Of a stretch of DNA of 64,000 nt, positions 52,802 to 60,492 are shown one piece after another (positions within the stretch are counted from its first letter, which is position 1; the number at the start of each line of letters is the position of its first letter). This stretch comes from an uncultured Algibacter sp. (GTDB lineage Bacteria; Bacteroidota; Bacteroidia; Flavobacteriales; Flavobacteriaceae): contig NZ_CANKXG010000006.1 of assembly GCF_947487575.1 (NCBI RefSeq), forward strand, positions 1 to 64,000. Reading direction: 5' to 3'. The position numbers and the translations under genes were made by a program. The notes under the pieces were generated by a model. The model had not been told where the DNA came from and ran no database searches. It saw only the letters and a program-made list of their open reading frames with translations.

Positions 52802-53989
52802 CTATTTTTGTTTTAAAAATGCTTTAACCTCTTCATCTGTATAGCTACTAAAGTGTTTCAATATCTCTTCAGCATGTTGATTTAATAAAGGCGCTGGTTT
52901 ATCAATTTTTTGCGGTGTATCACTAAATTGAACAGGGAAACCTGTAGTTTTCACTTTACCTATTGTAGGGTGCTCATATTCTAAAATCATGTTGTTGTGT
53001 TTTATCTGAGGGTCTTCTACCATCTCTTTAAAACTATTAACCTGTGAGCACCAAATATCTTCAGCTAACAATATATCTAACCATTCGGTAGTAGTTTTTG
53101 TTTGAAAAACCGCGTTGAAATCATTGCGAATCTCATCCCTTCTTTCTATAATATTATTTGAATCGAATGTTTCATTATCGTACTTATCCAAACCGATGAC
53201 CTGGGCTAATTTTCGAACAGCATTCATGCCTATAGCAATATAGCCATCACTTGTATCATACAATCCATATGGCGCTCCAAGCCACGGATTTGGAATACCA
53301 CTTTCACTACGTTCAGGATTTTCGCCTTTGTGTAAAAACGCCGTAATTTCCTGAGTATGAAACCCTACTGCCGAACTCAATAAATTAGCTTCTATTTTCT
53401 GTCCTTTTCCTGTAACGCTGCGTGAATAAATCGCTGCCAAAACCGATTGTACAATAAACAAACTCGTTAATAAATCTGCTTGTCCAACCGCAGTCACTAC
53501 CGGTAAATCTCCTTTTTTTCCATTTAGGAATGGCCCACCACTAATAGATTGTGCCAGTAAATCTTGCCCTGGTCGTTTTAAATAAGGTCCAGATGCACCA
53601 TAACCTGAACTAGAGCAATACACTAATTTGGGGTTTAGCATTTTCATATCTTCATAACCTAATCCCAAACGCTCCATAACTCCTGGGCGAAAATTCTCTA
53701 AGAGTATATCGGCTTTGGCAATAATATCTTTTGCTATTTGTTTGCCCTCATCGGTTTTCATATCGAGCGCAATACTTTTTTTATTTCTGTTGAAACTAAT
53801 AAACGAAATACTTTCACCTTTTGGATATAGATTGCCATAAGCATAATGACGCATCCAATCGCCTTTGGGGGGCTCTATTTTTATGATTTCCGCACCCATG
53901 TCTCCTAACATCTGTGTTGCCCAAGGGCCTTGTGCTAATTGTGAAAAATCGGCAACAACCAATCCTTTTAATGGTCCGTTTTGTTCCAT
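52802..53989 (-). CDS. Class III (CaiB/BaiF) CoA-transferase
   Basis: The 395-residue protein has the family start 'LKGLVVADFSQLAQGPWATQMLGDMGAEIIKIEPPKGD', 'NRNKKSIALDMKTDEGKQI', 'LLENFRPGVMERLGLGYEDM' and catalytic Asp172 in 'VGQADLLTSLFIVQSVLAAIYSRSVTGKGQKIE', which forms the acyl-anhydride/CoA intermediate. Members move CoA between acyl-CoA and free carboxylic acids. Such an enzyme is unexpected in a glycan operon. The gene is tightly linked to an enoyl-CoA hydratase (two-base gap) and to a UxuA-type gene (six-base gap), implying that an acid derived from the pathway is activated with CoA. Substrate unknown. Confidence 0.93.
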   Translation of the reverse strand: MEQNGPLKGLVVADFSQLAQGPWATQMLGDMGAEIIKIEPPKGDWMRHYAYGNLYPKGESISFISFNRNKKSIALDMKTDEGKQIAKDIIAKADILLENFRPGVMERLGLGYEDMKMLNPKLVYCSSSGYGASGPYLKRPGQDLLAQSISGGPFLNGKKGDLPVVTAVGQADLLTSLFIVQSVLAAIYSRSVTGKGQKIEANLLSSAVGFHTQEITAFLHKGENPERSESGIPNPWLGAPYGLYDTSDGYIAIGMNAVRKLAQVIGLDKYDNETFDSNNIIERRDEIRNDFNAVFQTKTTTEWLDILLAEDIWCSQVNSFKEMVEDPQIKHNNMILEYEHPTIGKVKTTGFPVQFSDTPQKIDKPAPLLNQHAEEILKHFSSYTDEEVKAFLKQK

Positions 53990-53991
53990 AG

Positions 53992-54762
53992 TTATTTTTC
54001 TGATTTTTTTATAAAACTTTGAATGGCCTGTTGTGCTTCCTCATGCAAAAACAATTTTTTAACGGTGCGTGCTTCATTGTTTATGCGTTCTTCAAAGGGG
54101 GTAGCCGTCATACTTAAGTTTACCAAGCGTTTCAACTGCGCAATAGATTGTTGTGGTCGCCTTGATAATTTACCCGCGTAATTCATAGCCTGAGAAAGAA
54201 AATTATCACTTGGAAATATGGCGTTAACAACACCCCAATTGTTTAAGGTTTTAGCATCATATTGCCCTCCTAAAAACAACATTTCTTTAACACGGTTTAC
54301 ACCTATCTTTTGAATCAATCGCTGTGTACCACCACCTCCAGGAATTAAACTTAAAAATACTTCTGGTAATCCCATTTTGGCATCTTCTGAAGCTACAATC
54401 ATGTCACAAGACAAAGCAATTTCAAAGCCACCCCCTAGCGCAAAACCGTTTACGGCGGCAATCCATGGTTTTGATGCATGTTCTATAGCATCATACAATT
54501 GCATTCCTTTTTCTTGAAATGCATCAAACTCTTCAGCAGTTTGACTGCCATATTCTTTAATATCGGCTCCAGCCATAAATGCTCTTCCTTCTCCGGTTAT
54601 GACAGCGACGTTTACTTTATTATTTGAATTAATCCATCGAATACCTTCAACAATTTCATCCATCATCAGCCTATTCATGGCATTTAATTGTAAGGAGCGG
54701 TTAAATTTTAACACCGCTATTTTATCTGTAACTTCAATCTGTATCGTTTTAAATGTTTTCAT
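53992..54762 (-). CDS. Enoyl-CoA hydratase with complete catalytic pair
   Basis: The crotonase-fold protein of about 256 residues has the oxyanion loop 'FMAGADIKEYG' and both catalytic glutamates in 'LGGGFEIALSCDMIVASEDAKMGLPEVFLS' (numbered Glu116 and Glu136 from the longer reading), so it should be able to add water to an enoyl-CoA. I used the ATG at 54762; an upstream TTG would add two residues. The start overlaps the stop of the solute-binding-protein-like gene by 14 bases, and two bases separate it from the CoA-transferase gene, indicating joint translation. Confidence 0.93.
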   Translation of the reverse strand: MKTFKTIQIEVTDKIAVLKFNRSLQLNAMNRLMMDEIVEGIRWINSNNKVNVAVITGEGRAFMAGADIKEYGSQTAEEFDAFQEKGMQLYDAIEHASKPWIAAVNGFALGGGFEIALSCDMIVASEDAKMGLPEVFLSLIPGGGGTQRLIQKIGVNRVKEMLFLGGQYDAKTLNNWGVVNAIFPSDNFLSQAMNYAGKLSRRPQQSIAQLKRLVNLSMTATPFEERINNEARTVKKLFLHEEAQQAIQSFIKKSEK

Positions 54763-55903
54763 TACCAACTGATTTATAAAGTTCGTTTAAATTTTTCATG
54801 ATAATTTCAGAGCTTATATTTTTCAATATCCCTTCATGAATAATATCTGCACCATGCTCCTGAAATTGATTCCATCCTGGATGTTGTGGACGTATGTAAG
54901 CGTTTTCAATAGTTAACTTAGTGTCTTTAAAAAAGTTATTACATAGCTCATTGTTCTCTGCATTTTCCCAAGCAGTTTTACTTGCGGGTTGCCCCCCATT
55001 TAAAGTAAAAACACCTTTTTGAATAGCTGCACTTGCGGCATACATTACAAAATTTGCAGCTATTGAAGGGTGCTTACATAAAGCTGATACTGCTAGTCCT
55101 ACACCTCCCATTATCGTTGACACGTTTTGCTGCTGGCCAACTGGACTATTGGTGAAATGCACGATATTTTTGGTGTAACTTTTTCGGGAATAATTGGTAT
55201 ATCCAAATAAATAGGGTGAATAAATGATTTCATCTTCATTACCCATGCTGTCTAATATTTGAATAGGGTTCCAGTTTAAAGACTCTGGATGACTATGCGT
55301 TGCATGAAACTTTATATCGTCTAATGCCTCCACTCCAACTTGCGAATTTATATGTTGATTTTGAATAAAGCCTTTACCATAATTCTGAGCACAAAGGCTT
55401 AGAAACGTACACCAAATATCGGTTGGACATAGTGCCCATGCTACTGAAAACTCTGATGGTAGTTTTTTATAAAACCCTTTAAGTTCTTCACGGTTTTTTG
55501 GGAAGCTTAAACCTGTATTTCCAAGAAGGTCTTTTCTATATGAAGCCACTAAAGCCGCTGCATCTATAGGCGTTGCATAGAAATGGCTGTTGTAATTATA
55601 TATATCATAACATTTACCTAAAGCGTCAGATTTTAATAGTTCTAATGCTCCCGAAGAAACACATGTTTCTAATTTAAGTAACAATCCATTTTTATCGGCT
55701 TGCCCCATGTAAGGATGGTCAATAGTTATAAAATCGTACTTACCAATTAAATCCTCTATTGGCATGTCTCCAAATTCTTTTAAAGAGCGTACATCCCATT
55801 GAATATTTACTTTCGGATTTGTTTTTTTGAATGCCTTTGATGCTGCAATCAGAGGTTCATACCCTCGTGGGTGGTCCCACGCTATACCTTTAAGTTCAAT
55901 CAT
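54749..55903 (-). CDS. Solute-binding-protein-like protein without signal peptide
   Basis: The 384-residue protein has the class II periplasmic-binding fold pattern of family 1 extracellular solute-binding proteins: 'AASKAFKKTNPKVNIQWDVRSLKEF' followed by 'YDFITIDHPYMGQADKNGLLLKLE', the hinge-like 'YATPIDAAALVASYRKDLL' and later strands 'YSPYLFGYTNYSRKSYT'. It begins MIELKGIAWDHPRGYEPL, with no signal peptide, lipobox or membrane helix, and no ABC permease or ATPase gene lies in the window. It therefore seems to act in the cytosol, as a sensor, carrier or enzyme. Its end overlaps the hydratase start, so it belongs to the CoA unit. Confidence 0.75.
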   Translation of the reverse strand: MIELKGIAWDHPRGYEPLIAASKAFKKTNPKVNIQWDVRSLKEFGDMPIEDLIGKYDFITIDHPYMGQADKNGLLLKLETCVSSGALELLKSDALGKCYDIYNYNSHFYATPIDAAALVASYRKDLLGNTGLSFPKNREELKGFYKKLPSEFSVAWALCPTDIWCTFLSLCAQNYGKGFIQNQHINSQVGVEALDDIKFHATHSHPESLNWNPIQILDSMGNEDEIIYSPYLFGYTNYSRKSYTKNIVHFTNSPVGQQQNVSTIMGGVGLAVSALCKHPSIAANFVMYAASAAIQKGVFTLNGGQPASKTAWENAENNELCNNFFKDTKLTIENAYIRPQHPGWNQFQEHGADIIHEGILKNISSEIIMKNLNELYKSVGNENI

Positions 55904-55932
55904 TTTAGATTATGATTATTTATTTTTTCAAT

Positions 55933-56985
55933 TTACAACCAGCAAATATTTACTGGTGTTTGTACTTCTAATTTTGATTGTTCTCGCAGCGTTCCATTTT
56001 TTGGATTAATTTGAAAAACAACTAATGTATTTGAATCTTGATTTGCTGCAATCAACCATTTACCTGTGTTATCAATATTGAAATCTCTAGGTGTTTTACC
56101 ATTAGTAGATTGATGCCCCACAAGATTCAATTGTTTAGTTTCACTATCTATTCTAAATATTGTAATAGTTTCTGATCCTCGGTTTGAAGCATACAAAAAC
56201 TTCCCGTTTGGATGAATTCTTATAGCTGCACCACCAATAGCTCCCGTATGATTTTCTGGAATAAAACTTAGTTTTTGTACGATTTCAGGTTTACTTCCTT
56301 GTAAGTCAGCCACAGAAATTTCACCTGTTAACTCTCCCAATATATAAGCAAAATCTTCGGCGTTATCCATAACCATGTGCCTTGAACCGCTACCCTTCTC
56401 AATTATAATATCAAGATTTGGTTTAGCCTCCCATTTTTTAGAAATAGGATTTAGTTGATATGCCTTGGCCGTATCTAAAGTTAAGTCTACTCCATACATT
56501 TTATCTTCTCCAAAAGGATATACCATATGGGCATGTGCAGCTTCTTGTCGTTCTGCATTAGGCCCTGTACCTTTGTGTTTCATCTCTTGCGAACAAGGTG
56601 CTAAACTCCCATCGTTTAGAATTGGAAAAGACAATAAATTTCCTGAAACATAATTAGCTAACACCAGTTTATCCTCAATTATATCTAAATGACATGCATA
56701 ATCTCCATTTATTTTTTGTGAGTTTAAAAGTGTTAATGCCCCATCTTTTTCAATTTTATACGCATACACTTTAGGGTTTAAGTTTTCAAACATTTCCTCA
56801 AGAGCATAGAGATATTTTTTGTCTTCAGAAATTGTAAGATAACTAGGGCTACGTTGTTTTGTATAGTACAGGTTTTTAATTTCTCCAGTTTCTAAATTTA
56901 GCTGAAAGCACCCTATACCATTACCTGTTGGGTTTTCGGCAGGTGCACCCGCTTGCGTGTAACTTCCTGTATAGAATATTGCCAT
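55933..56985 (-). CDS. Lactonase, 6-phosphogluconolactonase-type propeller
   Basis: The 350-residue protein (from ATG 56985, MAIFYTGSYTQ) is a seven-bladed propeller of the Pgl/YbhE lactonase family (PF10282), with 'YTGSYTQAGAPAENPTGNGIGCFQLNLETGEIK' at the start, 'HAHMVYPFGEDKMYGVDL', 'GSGSRHMVMD' and 'NRGSETITIFRIDSETKQLNLVGHQSTNGKTPRDFNIDNTGKWLIAANQDSNTLVVFQI', in which the His, Arg and Asn residues form the family active site. It should open sugar lactones (glucono-, mannono- or phosphogluconolactone). Twelve residues upstream is another ATG (57021) that would add a short hydrophobic start. It follows the SDR gene by 17 bases or more. Confidence 0.88.
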   Translation of the reverse strand: MAIFYTGSYTQAGAPAENPTGNGIGCFQLNLETGEIKNLYYTKQRSPSYLTISEDKKYLYALEEMFENLNPKVYAYKIEKDGALTLLNSQKINGDYACHLDIIEDKLVLANYVSGNLLSFPILNDGSLAPCSQEMKHKGTGPNAERQEAAHAHMVYPFGEDKMYGVDLTLDTAKAYQLNPISKKWEAKPNLDIIIEKGSGSRHMVMDNAEDFAYILGELTGEISVADLQGSKPEIVQKLSFIPENHTGAIGGAAIRIHPNGKFLYASNRGSETITIFRIDSETKQLNLVGHQSTNGKTPRDFNIDNTGKWLIAANQDSNTLVVFQINPKNGTLREQSKLEVQTPVNICWL

Positions 56986-57038
56986 ACTTTGTAGCGTTAA
57001 TGTTAAGAAAATCAATTTCATAAATAAATTATGATTTA

Positions 57039-57836
57039 TTATTTTTTACGTGGTGGCCGTGGGTCATACTGTATGGTATGATTCATATACGCACCATCTA
57101 TATAAAGGTCTGAACCATTAATATAGGCTGCCATATCACTAGCAAGAAAGGCTACAGTATTTGCAACTTCGGTAACATTACCTACGCGACCAGATGGAAT
57201 CCAATTGTTGAATTTTTCTCGACCAAATTTGTTAATTTCTTCTCTATTCATATTGGTTTCTATGGCACCTGGTGCTACCGAAACCACTCTTATATTACTT
57301 TCTGCTAATTCTAGAGACAAGCATTTTGAGAACATTTTTAAACCCGCTTTTGCAGAACAGTAATGAATTAAGCCTTTTCTTGGTACAACATCATGAATGG
57401 ATGAAATGTTTATGATAACCCCAGATTTCTTTAATTCCATTCTTCGCCCCGCTTCTTGAGCACACAAAAAAGGACCTTTTAGATTGATGTCTAATACTCT
57501 ATCCCATTCATCTTCTTCTAAATCTAAAACATGCTCTACGCTTTCACTACCAGCATTATTTACTAAAATATCTAAACTGCCGAGTTCTTCATCTAGTTTA
57601 TTAAACATAGCTTTAACCTCTTTAAATTTAGATACGTTTGCTCTACCAATAGCTACTTTTACATCAAAAGACTTTCTTATCTCTTCGGCAACAACTTCTG
57701 CCTTTTCTTTATTACTGTAATAATTTATAAAAACATTTGCACCACAAGCTGCTAGTTGCTTACAAATTTCGGCTCCTATGCCTTGGCTTCCCCCAGTAAC
57801 TAAAGCTGTTTTTCCAGTTAAATCAATATGTTTCAT
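57039..57836 (-). CDS. Short-chain dehydrogenase, glucose-1-dehydrogenase-like
   Basis: The 265-residue Rossmann protein has the cofactor loop 'TGGSQGIG' (residues 14-21), the 'NNAG' strand (93-96) and the catalytic set Ser146, Tyr159, Lys163 in 'NISSIHDVVPRKGLIHYCSAKAG'. The sequence around 'NWIPSGRVGNVTEVANTVAFLASDMAAYINGSDLYIDGAYMNHT' resembles glucose 1-dehydrogenases. An aldose 1-dehydrogenase role would give a lactone for the next gene. It starts 11 bases after the cupin stop and is followed by the lactonase. NAD or NADP preference cannot be read with confidence. Confidence 0.85.
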   Translation of the reverse strand: MKHIDLTGKTALVTGGSQGIGAEICKQLAACGANVFINYYSNKEKAEVVAEEIRKSFDVKVAIGRANVSKFKEVKAMFNKLDEELGSLDILVNNAGSESVEHVLDLEEDEWDRVLDINLKGPFLCAQEAGRRMELKKSGVIINISSIHDVVPRKGLIHYCSAKAGLKMFSKCLSLELAESNIRVVSVAPGAIETNMNREEINKFGREKFNNWIPSGRVGNVTEVANTVAFLASDMAAYINGSDLYIDGAYMNHTIQYDPRPPRKK

Positions 57837-57847
57837 GTTGCTTATGT

Positions 57848-58264
57848 TTACTTTACTGTATTAAAAAGAGTTTTAACCTTTTCCTTTAATTCAATTTGTT
57901 TCTCTTTACTTAATTCAAAGAATTCAAAATCAGAAATGTGTGTGTTCGATTTTTCTATAATTATAACTTCACTACCTTCTTCCATGGCTATATTATGCCA
58001 CATATCTTGTGGGATATTATAAACTTTTTGTTGTTCCATGAGTTGCAATTCAAAAACGGGCTCTCCATCTTCTATTTTGGCTGCAATTAATACTGAGTTT
58101 CCTTTTGTTAAAACAAAAACCTCATCTGTTTCTAGATGAACATCTAGTTTTTTTATATTATCAATATGCTGCTCTTCTTGATAGTTAAGTTGAGCTACTT
58201 GCCATCCTTCTCGTATTAAAAAAGGATGGTACCCATCGCCCTCTATTTTATATGTTTCTATCAT
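57848..58264 (-). CDS. Small cupin-domain protein
   Basis: The 138-residue protein is a single cupin: 'LDVHLETDEVFVLTKGNSVLIAAKIEDG' (metal-site motif with His, Glu and Glu-like residues) and 'YNIPQDMWHNIAMEEGSEVIIIE' with the second His. The N-terminal block and short length match sugar-related cupins of unknown reaction. It lies between the MFS porter (one-base gap) and the SDR gene, so a role on the imported sugar or its lactone, such as isomerisation or binding, is plausible. Confidence 0.8.
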   Translation of the reverse strand: MIETYKIEGDGYHPFLIREGWQVAQLNYQEEQHIDNIKKLDVHLETDEVFVLTKGNSVLIAAKIEDGEPVFELQLMEQQKVYNIPQDMWHNIAMEEGSEVIIIEKSNTHISDFEFFELSKEKQIELKEKVKTLFNTVK

Positions 58265-58265
58265 T

Positions 58266-59726
58266 TTATGATTTGTTTCTAGTCTTAATTAATGAATGCC
58301 AGTGTTTTTCTATGTCTTCTAAAGTTTTTCCTTTTGTTTCTGGAACAAATTTCCATATAAACCAAATGGCTGGCATGGTTAAAAAGGCATATAAAAAGAA
58401 GGTTCCAGAAGCATTAATAGTTTCTATTAAAACAGGATTGGTAAGCGTGACTACAAAACCAGTAACCATTAATGAGAAACTTCCGATAGACACCGCTAAA
58501 CCTCGTATTCTAGTGGGGAAAATCTCACTAATAATAACCCAAACAATTGGACCAAATGAGAATGCGAAACTTGCTACGTACATTAGTAACGGTATGATAA
58601 CATATTGTGAACCAATAGCGAACAATATACCAACACCAGATAGTGAAATAAAAGCGCCTACAACTCCTATAAGTAGTAGTTTTTTTCTACCAAACTTTTC
58701 AATCTGAGAAATGGCTACAAACGTAAATGCACTATTTACAACCCCCACTAAAACCGCACCTAAAAAAGCACTTTCTACACTTTTTACAGATTCGTTAATA
58801 ATATTTGGTGCATAGTACATTATTGCTGCAATACCGCTTAAATGCGCAAACATTGGAAGTAGAATACCTATTAAAAGTGGAATTCTTAAAAACGGTTGAA
58901 ACAATTCTTTAAAGCCTCCTGTCTCTTCTTTTTCTAGAGCCTCTATTTCTTTCATCTCCAGTTGTGCTTCTTCTTTTCCAAGTATCTTTTCCATTATCGC
59001 TAACGCTTCAACTTTTCTCCCTTTAGTAATTAACCATCTAGGGGTTTCTGGCACTATAAAAAGTAAGCCTAAGAATAGTAATGCAATAGGAACTTCTGTA
59101 CCAAACATACCACGCCATAACTCATCTACAAATAGCCAATTCCAAAATGAAGACGGCTCTTTAGTAATGACTCCTGCCGCATCGCCTGCATTACTTAATA
59201 CAATCCAATCTATTAAAAAGGCTAATAAAATACCTAAAGTAATGGACAACTGATATAAAGACACCATTTTGCCTCTACTCTCTGGTTTAGAAAGTTCTGA
59301 AATATAAATTGGTGCTACTACAGATGTTATACCAACACCAATACCGCCTATTAATCTGACTACTATTAAGAAATTAAAAGATGTAGTAACATCTGATGTT
59401 ATCCAAAAGTTGTTATCCAAATTACCTAAAAATTGTGGCGGTAACATAGAACCTAAGGCCGATACGGTTAAACAAAGTGCCGCTAAAATAAGTGCCTTTT
59501 TTCTTCCAAATTTATCTGTTATAGACCCTGCCACTACGCAGCCTAAAATTGTACCCAGTAATGCTGATGATACTACCCAACCTAACATGGCTGCAGACAA
59601 TTGAAAGTGCTGTTCTAAAAACGAATTACAGCCAGAGATAATAGCTGTATCGTATCCAAACAGAAATCCTCCGATGGTAGACACAAAACTGATTCCCAAT
59701 AAATAGTTAGATTTTTTAGTACTCAT
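58266..59726 (-). CDS. MFS sugar porter
   Basis: The 486-residue protein has twelve predicted membrane helices and the sugar-porter motifs: 'GGFLFGYDTAIISG' in helix 1, 'DKFGRKKALILAA', 'ESRGKMVSLYQLSITLGILLAF', 'PETPRWLITKGRK' and the closing 'PETKGKTLEDIE'. It should bring a hexose or pentose across the inner membrane by proton symport. It lies between the RraA-like and cupin genes. It is the only transport gene of the operon; no SusC/SusD pair is visible. Confidence 0.95.
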   Translation of the reverse strand: MSTKKSNYLLGISFVSTIGGFLFGYDTAIISGCNSFLEQHFQLSAAMLGWVVSSALLGTILGCVVAGSITDKFGRKKALILAALCLTVSALGSMLPPQFLGNLDNNFWITSDVTTSFNFLIVVRLIGGIGVGITSVVAPIYISELSKPESRGKMVSLYQLSITLGILLAFLIDWIVLSNAGDAAGVITKEPSSFWNWLFVDELWRGMFGTEVPIALLFLGLLFIVPETPRWLITKGRKVEALAIMEKILGKEEAQLEMKEIEALEKEETGGFKELFQPFLRIPLLIGILLPMFAHLSGIAAIMYYAPNIINESVKSVESAFLGAVLVGVVNSAFTFVAISQIEKFGRKKLLLIGVVGAFISLSGVGILFAIGSQYVIIPLLMYVASFAFSFGPIVWVIISEIFPTRIRGLAVSIGSFSLMVTGFVVTLTNPVLIETINASGTFFLYAFLTMPAIWFIWKFVPETKGKTLEDIEKHWHSLIKTRNKS

Positions 59727-59764
59727 AATATGTGGTTTTAGTTTAGTTAGTTTGCATTTTACTT

Positions 59765-60469
59765 TTACATAATTCCGAATTTATTATAAGCGTCAACAGT
59801 ACTCATACCTTCTTCTAAAGCTTTTTTAACTAACTGTTCGCCTCTAGCTTTTCCTATGGCACCCATAAATGCTTCTTCTTCAACAGCTTTAGGTACTATA
59901 ATTACACCATCTCTATCTCCATAAATAATATCTCCTGGATTGATGCGCGTACCTTCAATTTCAATTGGCACTCTATAATCTATCACTTTTCCTCGTGGAC
60001 CTTGGTCTTGTGCATAACCACCATAAGAAAATGTTGGAAAATTAAGTGATAAAACTTCGTTTGTATCTCTGGAATAGCCATGAAGTACAGCCCCAGCTGC
60101 CTTGAGTTTCATAGCTCTTGTACTCATTAATCCACCCCAAAGTGCATATCTTGGAGACGAGCCTGAACAGATGTAAACTTCATCTTCCTTTAAATCGTCT
60201 AAAGCTTCGAACATAATCCCAAAAGGTTTTTTCATCATTGGGTTATTGGTATTTTCAGCAGACTCTTCAAAAACATCCGCTTCTAACACAGGCATAGCTC
60301 TTCCTATTAAAACAAAATCTGTGTTTAAAGGTTTTATATTTGGTGGAAGAAATTGATGTTGATAACCAAGTGTATCTAAAATATCGCCTACTAAGGCAAC
60401 GAATAATTCTGATTTAGCTATACTGAATAGCTCTTTATCATTTTTCCATATTTTCTTTGTACTGCTCAT
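59765..60469 (-). CDS. RraA-like/HMG aldolase-family protein
   Basis: The 234-residue protein has the RraA-fold motifs: 'VALVGDILDTLGYQHQFLPPNIKPLN', 'ALWGGLMSTRAMKLKAAGAVLHGYSRDTNEVLSLNFPTFSYG' with the R-D pair typical of the active site, and 'NPGDIIYGDRDGVIIVPKAVEEEA'. Members include 4-hydroxy-4-methyl-2-oxoglutarate aldolases, oxaloacetate decarboxylases and RNase E inhibitors; enzyme-like motifs suggest a lyase on an oxo-acid here. It follows the mannosidase gene by 23 bases. Confidence 0.88.
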   Translation of the reverse strand: MSSTKKIWKNDKELFSIAKSELFVALVGDILDTLGYQHQFLPPNIKPLNTDFVLIGRAMPVLEADVFEESAENTNNPMMKKPFGIMFEALDDLKEDEVYICSGSSPRYALWGGLMSTRAMKLKAAGAVLHGYSRDTNEVLSLNFPTFSYGGYAQDQGPRGKVIDYRVPIEIEGTRINPGDIIYGDRDGVIIVPKAVEEEAFMGAIGKARGEQLVKKALEEGMSTVDAYNKFGIM

Positions 60470-60492
60470 ATAATTTAATTACAAAATATTAA

